64,000 nucleotides of DNA, taken from assembly GCF_050510895.1 (NCBI RefSeq), contig NZ_JBNINT010000001.1:4030001-4094000 (forward strand). The letters are read 5' to 3'. Below the pieces are notes generated by a model, which was not told the origin of the DNA, did no database searches, and saw nothing but the letters and a program-made list of their open reading frames with translations. The translations under genes were made by a program, and so were the position numbers. Of this stretch, positions 16,676 to 25,263 are shown piece after piece; position 1 is the first letter of the stretch, and each line of letters starts with the position of its first letter. The DNA comes from Pannonibacter phragmitetus_B (lineage in GTDB: Bacteria; Pseudomonadota; Alphaproteobacteria; Rhizobiales; Stappiaceae).

Positions 16676-18064
16676 GTGTTTTCGCGTTTGATTGACAAGC
16701 GCCTGCTGGGTCTTGCCGCCATCTCGGGCTGGCTGACCCTGTTTGGGCTGAGCGGACCTGTCCATGCGGACATCGGGCCTTATGTTCTGGTGGATGCCGC
16801 CACCGGCACCGTGCTGGAAGAGCATGAGGCAACCCGGCCGTGGTACCCGGCTTCGCTGACCAAGATGATGACAGCCTATGTCACCCTCAAGGCTCTGCGC
16901 GAGGGCAGGCTTGAGCTGACCTCGCCGGTTACCCAGTCCGCCAACTCCATCGCCCAGCCGCCCAGCAAGATGGGCTTCAAAGTGGGTACGCAGCTGACGC
17001 TCGAGACGGCGCTGACCATTCTGATGGTCAAGTCGGCCAATGATCTGGCCGTGGCGATTGGTGAGACTGTTGGCGGCACCGAAGAGAATTTCATTGCCAT
17101 GATGAACGCGGAAGCGCGCCGTCTTGGCATGCGCAGCACCCATTTCGTCAATCCGCATGGCCTGCCTGACAACCGGCAGGTGTCCTCCGCCGCAGATCTC
17201 GCCATTCTGGCTCTGGCCCTGAAGCGCGAGTTTCCCGAGGCCCATAGATATTACGGGCATCCGGGCCTGAAGTTCGGAAAGAAGATGCTGCGCTCTGCCA
17301 ACCGCGAGTTTCTGCAGCGTGTGCCGGGGGCTGATGGGCTCAAGACCGGCTATATCTGCAACTCTGGTTATAATGTCGCTGCGTCCGCCACGCGCAACGG
17401 CCGCACCATCATTGCGGTCGTGCTGGGTGCCGGCTCCGGGCTTGAGCGTACTGCCTTTACCCGTGAGGTCATTGACCGCGGTTTCCGGCTTGGCGGGCGC
17501 GGCCAGCATGTTTCCACCCTGCCGCCAAGCGGCGCTGGGCTTCCGGCAGATGGCTATTGCAAGCGCAATCCCAAGCTTGGGCCGGAACAGATTCTCGCCC
17601 GCTACGACATCAGGCAAGCTGCGGGCAAGACACGTGCTTCGGTGTCCTTCCGGTCCACGGGCGAGGGCCGTCCGGTCATTGCGATTCCATCAGGTGATGC
17701 TGAACCGGGCGAAGAGGGAGCGGAATTCTCCTCCAAGTCCGGCAAGGTTGACTGGAACATGATCCTCGACCGCACGGTCGGCACTGAGCTGGTGGCCTAT
17801 GCGCCCATCACGGTGCGCACGGGTCTGGCACCAGGATCTGTTCCGGCTGCTGCGGCCATAGCCCCTGCGGCGGCAGCTGCCGCTGCGGTTGCGGCTGAAC
17901 TGCCTTCCGTCCGTCTGCCGTCGTCGAAGCCGCTGGATCTGCGGCCTTCCGTCGTGATGCCGGGCGCGGCACAGGGCGCGGTCCAGACCACCCCGGCCTT
18001 CGGTTCCCTCTTCAACGGCAATGTGCCGGCATCCGCCGTACCCCGGGCCAAGAACGGCAACTGA
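16676..18064 (+). CDS. D-alanyl-D-alanine carboxypeptidase (PBP5/DacA family)
   Basis: Periplasmic serine peptidase that trims the terminal D-Ala from peptidoglycan stem peptides. Three active-site motifs are present: SLTK (S60), SAN (120-122) and KTG (223-225), plus STHFVNPHGLPD. A signal peptide ends near GLSGPVHA. The C-terminal 120 residues are Ala/Pro-rich and low in complexity, with no clear amphipathic anchor. I start at a GTG (16676) with GAGG upstream, placing the signal peptide at the N-terminus; an ATG at 16616 in the same frame would add 20 hydrophilic residues. It is divergent from ureD and followed 27 bases later by the CobW-type gene. Confidence 0.92.
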   Translation: MFSRLIDKRLLGLAAISGWLTLFGLSGPVHADIGPYVLVDAATGTVLEEHEATRPWYPASLTKMMTAYVTLKALREGRLELTSPVTQSANSIAQPPSKMGFKVGTQLTLETALTILMVKSANDLAVAIGETVGGTEENFIAMMNAEARRLGMRSTHFVNPHGLPDNRQVSSAADLAILALALKREFPEAHRYYGHPGLKFGKKMLRSANREFLQRVPGADGLKTGYICNSGYNVAASATRNGRTIIAVVLGAGSGLERTAFTREVIDRGFRLGGRGQHVSTLPPSGAGLPADGYCKRNPKLGPEQILARYDIRQAAGKTRASVSFRSTGEGRPVIAIPSGDAEPGEEGAEFSSKSGKVDWNMILDRTVGTELVAYAPITVRTGLAPGSVPAAAAIAPAAAAAAAVAAELPSVRLPSSKPLDLRPSVVMPGAAQGAVQTTPAFGSLFNGNVPASAVPRAKNGN

Positions 18065-18091
18065 CGCAGAACTGCGCGAAAGATATTCAAG

Positions 18092-19294
18092 ATGACCGAA
18101 GCTCAGGATGCTGCGAGCGTCACACCGCAACGCGGCCCGAAGCCGCCCATTCCGCTGTCCATCATCACGGGCTTCCTGGGGGCAGGCAAGACGACGCTGC
18201 TGAACCGCATCCTCAAGGATCCGGCGATGGCTGATACGGCTGTCATCATCAACGAATTCGGTGACGTCGGGCTGGATCACTTGCTGGTGGATCAGTCAAG
18301 CGAGGGCATTCTGGAGCTGTCCTCCGGCTGCCTGTGCTGCACCATACGGGGCGATCTGATCAACACGCTGGAAGACCTGCTGCGCCGGCTTGATAACGGC
18401 CGCATGGAGCGTCTGGCGCGGGTGGTGATCGAAACGACGGGTCTCGCCGATCCGGCTCCAATCCTGCACACGGTGATGCTGCATCCCTATCTGATGCTGC
18501 GCTACCGGCTGGACAGCGTCGTGACGCTGGTGGATGCGGTCAACGGCTCGGCGACACTCGACGCCCATCAGGAAGCTGTCCGTCAGGCCGCCGTTGCCGA
18601 CCGTCTGGTGCTGACCAAGACCGATCTGCTGGAGGGCGATGCCGGAGAGGCAACCCTTGAGGCCCTGACCGCCCGGCTGAAAGCGCTCAATCCTGGTGCG
18701 CAGCTTCTCAACGGGCAGAAGGGTGAGGCAGATGCCGCGCATCTGTTCAATGCCGGGCTTTATGATCCTGCCACCAAGATCCCCGATGTGGCGCGCTGGC
18801 TGAATGCGCAGGCCTATGAATCTCACGGGCATCACCATCACGGGCATGACCACGCCCACGGCCATCATCACCACGATCACGGGCACGATCATAACCATCA
18901 CGATGTGAACCGGCACGATGACAAGATCCGTGCCTTCACACTGACGGCAAACCGCCCGGTGCCGGCGTCAGCGCTGGAGATGTTCCTCGATCTCCTGCGC
19001 TCCGCCCACGGGCCGAAGCTGTTGCGGGTGAAGGGTATCATCCAGATCGCCGAAGATCCGGACCGGCCCGTGGTCATTCACGGTGTGCAGCATGTGTTCC
19101 ACCCGCCGGTCACGCTGGCAGGCTGGCCGGATGGCGACCGGCGCACGCGGCTGGTCTTCATCACCTATGACCTTGCCGAGGGCTTCGTCCGCCGCCTGTT
19201 CGATGCCTTCACCGGCGCCATGGTCAGCGACACGCCGGACGCTCAGGCCATGATGGACAACCCTCTGGCCATCTCCGGCTTCAAGCCGGGGTGA
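18092..19294 (+). CDS. CobW/COG0523-family GTP-binding metallochaperone, His-rich
   Basis: G3E-family GTPase. The P-loop is GFLGAGKTTLLNRI (27-34 for GxxGxGKT), the metal-binding CxCC is C80-L-C82-C83, and a C-terminal CobW domain runs from about residue 285. Between the two is a His-rich linker (about 246-280; HGHHHHGHDHAHGHHHHDHG). COG0523 proteins deliver Zn2+ or Co2+ or serve nitrile hydratase; the subgroup cannot be set from sequence alone. Its place next to the urease cluster is suggestive of nickel or zinc handling, but UreG is already present and the carboxypeptidase lies between. Length 400. Confidence 0.92.
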   Translation: MTEAQDAASVTPQRGPKPPIPLSIITGFLGAGKTTLLNRILKDPAMADTAVIINEFGDVGLDHLLVDQSSEGILELSSGCLCCTIRGDLINTLEDLLRRLDNGRMERLARVVIETTGLADPAPILHTVMLHPYLMLRYRLDSVVTLVDAVNGSATLDAHQEAVRQAAVADRLVLTKTDLLEGDAGEATLEALTARLKALNPGAQLLNGQKGEADAAHLFNAGLYDPATKIPDVARWLNAQAYESHGHHHHGHDHAHGHHHHDHGHDHNHHDVNRHDDKIRAFTLTANRPVPASALEMFLDLLRSAHGPKLLRVKGIIQIAEDPDRPVVIHGVQHVFHPPVTLAGWPDGDRRTRLVFITYDLAEGFVRRLFDAFTGAMVSDTPDAQAMMDNPLAISGFKPG

Positions 19295-19298
19295 CGCC

Positions 19299-20162
19299 TC
19301 AACTGCGCTTCAGCCGGATCAGGCCTTCCTGCGCGGTTGAGGCGATGAGGTGGCCGCTGCGGTCGTAGAGAAGGCCCCGGTTCATGCCGCGCCCGCCGGA
19401 GGAAGAGGGGGCGTCGGTGGCGTAGAGCAGCCAGTCATCGGCCCGGAACGGACGGTGGAACCACATGGAATGGTCAAGGCTGGCAGCCTGGATCTGTGGG
19501 CTGAACACCGACTTGCCGTGGGGAAAGAGCGAGGTATCCAGCAGCGTCATGTCCGAGGCATAGGCCAGAACGCACTGATGGATCCGGGTTTCGTCTGGCA
19601 GGGGGCTGGTGGCGCGCACCCAGACATATTGCTGCGGCGCCAGCTTCTTCTCGCTGAAATAGTGGGTCAGGTCGACAGGGCGCAGTTCGATCGGGCGTTC
19701 CCGCTCCCAGTAGCGGCGCACGTTCTCCGGTGCCACCTTCAGGAACTTTTCCTTGAGTTCCTGCTCGCTTGGCAGCTCTTCCGGCATCGGCACGTCTGGC
19801 ATGTCGATCTGGTGTTCCAGTCCATCTTCCAGCGTCTGGAAGGAGGCGGACATGGAGAAGATCGCCTGCCCGTGCTGGATCGCCACAACGCGGCGCGTGG
19901 TGAAGCTGCCGCCGTCGCGGATGCGGTCCACATCATAGATGATCGGCACCGCCGGATCGCCGGGCCGCAGGAAATAGCCATGCAGGGAATGGATGTGCCG
20001 CTCCTCCACCACAGTGCGCGAGGCGGCCACCAGGGCCTGGCCGATCACCTGCCCGCCATAGACCCGCTGCCAGCCCGCCTGGGGGCTGCGGCCACGGAAC
20101 AGGTTGTGTTCCAGCTGTTCGAGGTCAAGAATGGACAAAAGTGAGTTGATGGCCGTGTTCAT
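19299..20162 (-). CDS. tesB: Acyl-CoA thioesterase II (TesB)
   Basis: Double hot-dog thioesterase that cleaves medium- to long-chain acyl-CoA. Family blocks: LEQLEHNLFRGRSP, RVYGGQVIGQAL, HSLHGYFLRPGD, GGSFTTRRVVAIQHG, and in the second half LDHSMWFHRPFRADDWLLY and GRGMNRGLLYDRSG. Start at the ATG 20160-20162 with AAGGA upstream. Length 287. It converges with the CobW gene, four bases apart. An imperfect 18-bp tandem duplication lies directly upstream of the start (20177-20208). Confidence 0.94.
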   Translation of the reverse strand: MNTAINSLLSILDLEQLEHNLFRGRSPQAGWQRVYGGQVIGQALVAASRTVVEERHIHSLHGYFLRPGDPAVPIIYDVDRIRDGGSFTTRRVVAIQHGQAIFSMSASFQTLEDGLEHQIDMPDVPMPEELPSEQELKEKFLKVAPENVRRYWERERPIELRPVDLTHYFSEKKLAPQQYVWVRATSPLPDETRIHQCVLAYASDMTLLDTSLFPHGKSVFSPQIQAASLDHSMWFHRPFRADDWLLYATDAPSSSGGRGMNRGLLYDRSGHLIASTAQEGLIRLKRS

Positions 20163-20354
20163 TGCCGCATTCCTTGCTAAATGGGTGCATGGGGCTAAAT
20201 GAGTGCATTCGAGGCACCCGTGGCGCACAGTCCGGGAACGCCTGATTGGACGCGGCCTCCGGTCCGTGTCAATGCTGACCAAAGGGAAACCGCCTGATTT
20301 TGTGAGCCGTGCCCATGCGGGGCAGACCGGTTCCGGGCGACGAAGGAGATGAAG

Positions 20355-21617
20355 ATGCGAGAGTCCCGAGCCGCTGACAGCCTTGCTCAGGAGAGTGTGG
20401 CCGATGTGGTGATCGCCGGCGGCGGATATGTCGGTCTGTCCCTCGCTCTGGCGCTCAAGCAGGCGGATCCGTCAATGGATGTGGCTGTCGTTGATCCCAA
20501 GCCCATGGACAGCCTTGCAAAGGACCCGCGTGCGTCTGCCATCGCTGCGGCGGCTTGCCGCATGCTGGACCAGCTCGGCATCTGGCAGGACATCCGCGCC
20601 ACCGCCCAGCCGATCAACGAGATGATCGTCACCGACAGCAAGCTGCGCGATACGGTGCGCCCGGTGTTCCTGACCTTTGCGGGTGAGACCGGCAGCGCCC
20701 AGGGGGACGAGCCTTTCGCTCATATGATTCCGAACGGCGCCATGCTGCCCGCCCTCTACAAGGCGGCGCTGGCGCTGGGCGTGCAGTTCCATGCGCCCGA
20801 TACGGCGCGCGATTTCCATCAGGCGGGCGATCACGTCAGCGTGGCGCTGGCCAGCGGCGGGCGCATCAAGGCCAAGCTTCTGGTGGCGGCTGACGGCGTG
20901 CGCTCGCGCCTGCGCGATTTGGCGGGCATCCGCACCGTGCACTGGTCCTACGGCCAGTCGGGCATCGTCACCACTGTGAAGCATGAACGCCCGCACAATG
21001 GCCGGGCGGAAGAGCATTTCCTGCCTGCCGGGCCTTTCGCCATCCTGCCGCTGCCGGGCAACCGCTCCTCGCTGGTCTGGACCGAACGGACAGGAGACGC
21101 GGACCGGCTGGTGCGTGCCGATGATTTCACCTTCGAGCTGGAACTGGAGCGCCGCTTTGGCCACCATCTCGGCAAGCTGGAGCTGGACGGCCCGCGCCAT
21201 GCCTATCCTCTGGGCCTGACGCTGGCGCGTGATTTCGTCCGCCCGCGCATTGCCCTTGCGGGTGACGCGGCCCATGGCATCCACCCTATTGCCGGGCAGG
21301 GCCTCAATCTCGGCTTCAAGGACGTTGCGGCGCTGGCGGAAGTCATCGTCGAGGCCCGGCGCCTGGGACAGGATATCGGCGGGCTCGACGTGCTGGAGCG
21401 CTATCAGCGCTGGCGCCGGTTCGACACGTTCCAGATGGGCGTCGTCACCGATGTGCTGAACCGGCTCTTCTCCAACGATGTGGATGCGGTGCGCGGCATT
21501 CGTGATTTCGGCCTTGGCCTGGTGGACCGGTTGCCGAAGCTCAAGGGCATGTTCATCCGCGAAGCTGCCGGCTTTGCCGGGCCTGCGCCCCGGTTGTTGA
21601 CCGGCGAAGCGATCTGA
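20355..21617 (+). CDS. FAD-dependent monooxygenase of the UbiH/UbiF/Coq6 family
   Basis: Flavin hydroxylase of the ubiquinone pathway type. N-terminal FAD dinucleotide site VIAGGGYVGLSLAL; the central motif ADGVRSRLRDLAG; and the second FAD motif LAGDAAHGIHPIAGQGLNLGFKD. Such enzymes hydroxylate the ubiquinone ring; alphaproteobacteria often carry one broad enzyme (UbiL/UbiM types) in place of UbiH, UbiF and UbiI, so I do not assign a letter. AAGGAG (20343-20348) sits six bases before the ATG at 20355, which I prefer to the ATG at 20349. Length 420. Confidence 0.92.
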   Translation: MRESRAADSLAQESVADVVIAGGGYVGLSLALALKQADPSMDVAVVDPKPMDSLAKDPRASAIAAAACRMLDQLGIWQDIRATAQPINEMIVTDSKLRDTVRPVFLTFAGETGSAQGDEPFAHMIPNGAMLPALYKAALALGVQFHAPDTARDFHQAGDHVSVALASGGRIKAKLLVAADGVRSRLRDLAGIRTVHWSYGQSGIVTTVKHERPHNGRAEEHFLPAGPFAILPLPGNRSSLVWTERTGDADRLVRADDFTFELELERRFGHHLGKLELDGPRHAYPLGLTLARDFVRPRIALAGDAAHGIHPIAGQGLNLGFKDVAALAEVIVEARRLGQDIGGLDVLERYQRWRRFDTFQMGVVTDVLNRLFSNDVDAVRGIRDFGLGLVDRLPKLKGMFIREAAGFAGPAPRLLTGEAI

Positions 21618-21653
21618 GCTGGCATCAGGGGTTAGTTGGGCATCAGGGGGAAG

Positions 21654-22532
21654 ATGACGGCAACAGTTTCTGCCGGTGCCGATGCTGGCCCGCGCACCAT
21701 CCTGATCACGGGTTGCTCCAGCGGAATTGGAGCAGCCTCTGCCCGTCTTATGCGCGGGCGCAACTGGCGGGTCTTTCCGGCGGCACGTAAGCCGGAAGAC
21801 GTGGAAGCGCTGGCTGCGCAAGGCTTTGAGGCGGTGCTCATTGATTATGAGCGGCCCGAAACCATCCGTTCCGGGCTGGAAAGCGTGCTGGCGAAGACTG
21901 GCGGGCGGCTTGATGCGCTGTTCAACAACGGTGCTTATGCAGTGCCCTGTGCGGTGGAGGATCTCCCCGTCGATGCCTTGCGGGCACTGTTCGAGGCGAA
22001 TTTCTTCGGCTGGCACGATCTGACCCGGCAGGTCATTCCGGTGATGCGCGCCCAAGGGGCAGGGCGCATCGTGCAGTGCTCGTCCATCCTTGGTTTCATC
22101 GCCATGAAATACCGGGGTGCCTACACGGCGTCGAAATTCGCGCTGGAGGCTTATTCCGACACTTTGCGGCAGGAACTGCATGGCACGGGCATCCACGTCA
22201 GCCTGATCGAGCCGGGACCGATCGGCACCCGCTTTACCGAAAATGCGCTGGCAAACTTCCATCGCTGGATCGGCAAGGAAGGCATGATGGCCTCACCGCA
22301 CCGGGCCACCTATGAGCGGCGGCTGAAGCGGATGGAGAACGGTGAACCCGGTCCCTGGAAACTTCCGCCGGAAGCCGTCGTTGAAAAGCTGGCGCACGCC
22401 GTTGAGGCCAGCCGGCCGAGGGCGCGCTACCGGGTGACCAAACCAACCATCTGGATGAACATTGTCCGCCGGTTCCTCACCACCCGTGCTCTGGACCGGG
22501 TGCTGCTGAAGGCGGCGGACGGGGAAGAGTGA
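21654..22532 (+). CDS. SDR family oxidoreductase
   Basis: Classical short-chain dehydrogenase of about 292 residues. The cofactor motif is TGCSSGIG, NNGAYAV stands for NNAG, the catalytic Ser is in QCSSILGF and the YxxxK is YTASKFALE. It resembles 17-beta-hydroxysteroid dehydrogenase-like SDRs but the substrate is unknown. Start at ATG 21654 after GGGGGA; the frame opens from a TTG at 21636 without a better signal. It follows the Ubi-type gene on the same strand. Confidence 0.92.
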   Translation: MTATVSAGADAGPRTILITGCSSGIGAASARLMRGRNWRVFPAARKPEDVEALAAQGFEAVLIDYERPETIRSGLESVLAKTGGRLDALFNNGAYAVPCAVEDLPVDALRALFEANFFGWHDLTRQVIPVMRAQGAGRIVQCSSILGFIAMKYRGAYTASKFALEAYSDTLRQELHGTGIHVSLIEPGPIGTRFTENALANFHRWIGKEGMMASPHRATYERRLKRMENGEPGPWKLPPEAVVEKLAHAVEASRPRARYRVTKPTIWMNIVRRFLTTRALDRVLLKAADGEE

Positions 22533-22623
22533 GATCGTCTTCTTGTGCAGGTCTGCGTCTGGCAGATTTGCGTAAGCGAGGCACAGCGGTGGCGGGTATC
22601 CCGCCGCCTGAGGGGTACAGGAA

Positions 22624-22821
22624 ATGGGCAGTTTCTTTTATTATCTGGTTCCGGTTGCGGTTGGCGCGGTGGCAGTCGTGCTGCTGCTCGGACTCTGGAA
22701 CATGATGCGCGGCGGTTCATCCAACCGCTCGCAGCAGCTGATGCGCTGGCGTGTCGGCCTGCAGTTTCTTGCCATCGTCATCATCATGGCTGCGCTCTAT
22801 TTCCTGGGACCCAAACCCTGA
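22624..22821 (+). CDS. Twin-transmembrane HIG1-domain small protein
   Basis: A 65-residue protein with two hydrophobic segments (VPVAVGAVAVVLLLGLWNM and FLAIVIIMAALYFLG) joined by a basic loop with MMRGGSSNRSQQLMRWRV. This R/S-rich loop with (Q)xLMRWRV is the signature of bacterial HIG1-domain proteins, whose mitochondrial relatives (Rcf1) associate with cytochrome oxidase. In alphaproteobacteria the gene often sits next to the cob(I)alamin adenosyltransferase gene, as here. Confidence 0.88.
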   Translation: MGSFFYYLVPVAVGAVAVVLLLGLWNMMRGGSSNRSQQLMRWRVGLQFLAIVIIMAALYFLGPKP

Positions 22822-22872
22822 CGCGCGCCTGAGAGCCGCATCAAGACACAAGCGCCCGGGAGGTAATGCAGC

Positions 22873-23447
22873 ATGGTTGTTCTGAACAAGATCTATACGA
22901 AGACGGGCGACGACGGTACGACCGCGCTGGGCTCCGGTGAGCGGCGGCCCAAGTATGACCTGCGCATCGAGGCCTATGGCACGGTGGATGAAACCAACTC
23001 GGTGGTTGGTCTCGTCCGTCTGGCGCTTGAGGGGGTAGATGCTGAGGTGGATGCCATTCTCGGCCGCATCCAGAATGACCTGTTCGACCTTGGCGCCGAT
23101 CTGGCAACGCCGGAAACGGACAAGGATCTGGGCTACGAGCCGCTGCGCATCACCGATGCACAGGTTACGGCGCTGGAAAATGCCATCGATCTGCTGAATG
23201 CGGACCTAAAGCCGCTGCGCTCCTTCGTGCTGCCGGGCGGCACACCGGCGGCCACCTATCTGCACCTTGCCCGTACCGTCTCGCGCCGGGCCGAGCGGCT
23301 GATGGTGCATCTGGCGGCGGAGGAGCGAATCAACCCGGCGGCCACGCGTTATATGAACCGTTTGTCTGACTTCTTTTTGTCGCGTCCCGGTATCTGAATG
23401 ACAAGGGCGCAGGCGACGTCCTCTGGGTGCCCGGCAAGAACCGGTAA
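22873..23447 (+). CDS. Cob(I)yrinic acid a,c-diamide / cob(I)alamin adenosyltransferase, PduO type (frame broken near the end)
   Basis: ATP:corrinoid adenosyltransferase of the PduO/MMAB fold; it makes adenosylcobalamin for mutases. Conserved parts: VLNKIYTKTGDDGTTALGSGER at the N-terminus, VDETNSVVGL, and RRAERLMVHL with NPAATRYMNRLSDF. The read frame stops at 23397 after FFLSRPGI, but the next frame gives VASRYLNDKGAGDVLWVPG and KNR-stop at 23445-23447, which is the normal family C-terminus. Adding one T to the TTTTT run at 23374-23378 joins them (NRLSDFFFVASRYLND). I annotate to 23447, 191 residues. RBS GGGAGG upstream. Confidence 0.93.
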
Positions 23448-23486
23448 GACCCTATCCCGATGAGCCGGACTCGTCGGGATAGGGTC
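23448..23486 (+). repeat. 39-nt near-perfect palindrome after the adenosyltransferase gene
   Basis: GACCCTATCCCGA (23448-23460) and TCGGGATAGGGTC (23474-23486) are perfect inverted repeats, and the inner bases TGAG/CTCG extend the stem with one G-U, leaving loop CCGGA. No T-run follows. It starts directly after the TAA. It may end the transcript or be a copy of a dispersed intergenic palindrome. Confidence 0.6.
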
Positions 23487-23577
23487 CAAGCCCGTGCGGC
23501 GTTTGAGCAATTCAGGGCTTGATGCGTTAGCATCTTAAGACCTGGCAAGAGAGAAAACAGGGATCAGGCAGAGCCGG

Positions 23578-24273
23578 ATGTTCTTTCCCCTCTACGACCA
23601 TAACCCCTTGCGCCACGTGCTGAGGCCCGTGGTCACCTGGTCGCTGATCCTGGCCAATGTGCTGGTGTATCTGCTCATTCAAGGCGGGGGCCTTGGTGAT
23701 GTGGCCATTGCCAGCGCCTATTCCTACGGGCTCATCCCGTCCGTGTTCTTTGACACGAAGGATCTGGCACCGGAGCTGATGATTCTGCCTGCGAAGGCAT
23801 CGCTTGTCAGCTATGCCTTCCTGCATGGAGATGTCATGCATCTGGCGGGAAACATGCTGTTCCTCTGGGTCTTCGGCGACAATGTCGAGGACGCCATGGG
23901 GCATCTGAAGTTTCTCGCTTTCTATCTTCTGTGCGCGGCGGCGGGCGGGCTTGCCTTCGCGCTGCTCGACCCGGCTTCGGATGTGCCGCTGATCGGCGCA
24001 TCCGGGGCAGTTTCCGGCATTGTTTCGGCCTATCTGATGCTGCATCCACGGGTGCGGGTCTGGGTGCTGTTCATGGGGCGCATCCCTCTGCGTCTGCCTG
24101 CCCTGTGGCTGCTGGGCGGCTGGATTATCGTGCAGATCGCCAATCTCTTCCTGTTCCAGAGGAGTGAGGTCGCCTGGGTGGCCCATGCCGGGGGCATTAT
24201 GGCTGGTGCCGTTCTTGTGCTGGTGATGCGCCGCCCGGGCGTGAGATTGTTCGACCGTGGCCTGGAGGCATGA
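23578..24273 (+). CDS. Rhomboid-family intramembrane serine protease
   Basis: Six-helix membrane protein of 231 residues. The catalytic serine is in GASGAVSG and the histidine in VAHAGGIMAG; SYAFLHGDVMHLAGNMLFLWVFGDNVED is the conserved helix-2 block with H-x-N. Rhomboids cut transmembrane segments of other proteins; targets here are unknown. It starts 92 bases after the palindrome with no strong Shine-Dalgarno seen. Confidence 0.92.
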   Translation: MFFPLYDHNPLRHVLRPVVTWSLILANVLVYLLIQGGGLGDVAIASAYSYGLIPSVFFDTKDLAPELMILPAKASLVSYAFLHGDVMHLAGNMLFLWVFGDNVEDAMGHLKFLAFYLLCAAAGGLAFALLDPASDVPLIGASGAVSGIVSAYLMLHPRVRVWVLFMGRIPLRLPALWLLGGWIIVQIANLFLFQRSEVAWVAHAGGIMAGAVLVLVMRRPGVRLFDRGLEA

Positions 24274-24340
24274 GCGTATGGGGCGCAGCCAGGCCTTTGC
24301 AACGCAGCAAGAAGTGGACGGAGCTTCCGTAGCGCCATCG

Positions 24341-24369
24341 TTGACACCCGGCGTCCGGGTGTTTACCGT
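24341..24369 (+). promoter_or_regulatory. Candidate etfBA promoter with a palindrome in its spacer
   Basis: TTGACA at 24341-24346, 17 bases, then TACCGT at 24364-24369 (a weak -10). ACACCCGG-CGT-CCGGGTGT, a perfect 8-bp inverted repeat at 24344-24362, fills the spacer and overlaps the -35. This would suit a repressor. The start codon of etfB is 118 bases downstream. Confidence 0.4.
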
Positions 24370-24486
24370 CGCGCCCCGAATGCAAGTATTGGCTGAAACC
24401 CGCCATTTTCTCTGCGGGATTGTAAGCTGGCTCTACCTGTTGACGCAGTGCGGCAAAAAAGCCGCCGAAGCGGGAGGAAAAGACCC

Positions 24487-25236
24487 ATGAAAATCCTTGT
24501 GCCCGTAAAGCGGGTGATCGACTACAACGTCAAGGTTCGCGTGAAACCGGATGGTTCCGGTGTCGAGCTGGCCAACGTGAAGATGTCGATGAACCCCTTC
24601 GACGAGATCTCCGTTGAAGAGGCCCTGCGCCTCAAGGAAGCGGGCAAAGCGACGGAAGTGGTTGTGGTGTCCATCGGGCCGGCTCAGGCCACCGAAACCC
24701 TGCGCACCGCGCTGGCCATGGGCGCTGACCGGGGCATCCTGGTGAAGACCGACGCCACGGTGGAGCCGCTGGCCGTTGCCAAGATCCTCAAGAAGGTTGT
24801 TGAAGCCGAAGAGCCGGGTCTCGTGATCCTCGGCAAGCAGGCCATCGACGATGACAGCAACCAGACCGGCCAGATGCTGGCGGCGCTGCTCGGCTGGGGC
24901 CAGGGCACGTTTGCCTCCAAGGTCAGCGTCGGTGACGGCAGTGTGGACGTGACCCGTGAAGTGGACGGCGGTCTGCAGACCGTAACGCTGAAGCTTCCGG
25001 CCATCGTCACGACGGATCTGCGCCTCAATGAGCCGCGCTATGCGTCCCTGCCGAACATCATGAAGGCGAAGAAGAAGCCGATCGACGAGAAGACCCCGGA
25101 TGATTTCGGTGTCGATGTCTCCCCGCGCCTGACCGTGCTGAAGACGGTCGAGCCGGCATCCCGCCAGGCGGGCGTGAAGGTTGGCTCGGTGTCCGAGCTC
25201 GTGTCCAAGCTGAAGAACGAGGCCGGCGTCCTCTGA
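24487..25236 (+). CDS. etfB: Electron transfer flavoprotein subunit beta
   Basis: AMP-binding subunit of ETF, which takes electrons from acyl-CoA dehydrogenases to ETF-ubiquinone oxidoreductase. Begins MKILVPVKRVIDYNVKVRVKPDG; other blocks are NPFDEISVEEALRLKE, ALAMGADRGI, LGKQAIDDDSNQTGQMLAALLGW (here within two lines) and LPAIVTTDLRLNEPRYASLPNIMKAKKKP. Start at ATG 24487 with GGGAGGA before it; the frame opens 39 bases earlier without a signal. Length 249. etfA follows 27 bases later. Confidence 0.98.
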   Translation: MKILVPVKRVIDYNVKVRVKPDGSGVELANVKMSMNPFDEISVEEALRLKEAGKATEVVVVSIGPAQATETLRTALAMGADRGILVKTDATVEPLAVAKILKKVVEAEEPGLVILGKQAIDDDSNQTGQMLAALLGWGQGTFASKVSVGDGSVDVTREVDGGLQTVTLKLPAIVTTDLRLNEPRYASLPNIMKAKKKPIDEKTPDDFGVDVSPRLTVLKTVEPASRQAGVKVGSVSELVSKLKNEAGVL

Positions 25237-25263
25237 GGACCCGTCACAGGAGGATAAAAACCC

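Noticed and set aside
16328..17617. Very long upstream extension of the ureD frame (a 720-codon open frame)
   Set aside because: The extension runs antisense through the carboxypeptidase gene and has no UreD-like sequence; open antisense frames are common at this GC content.
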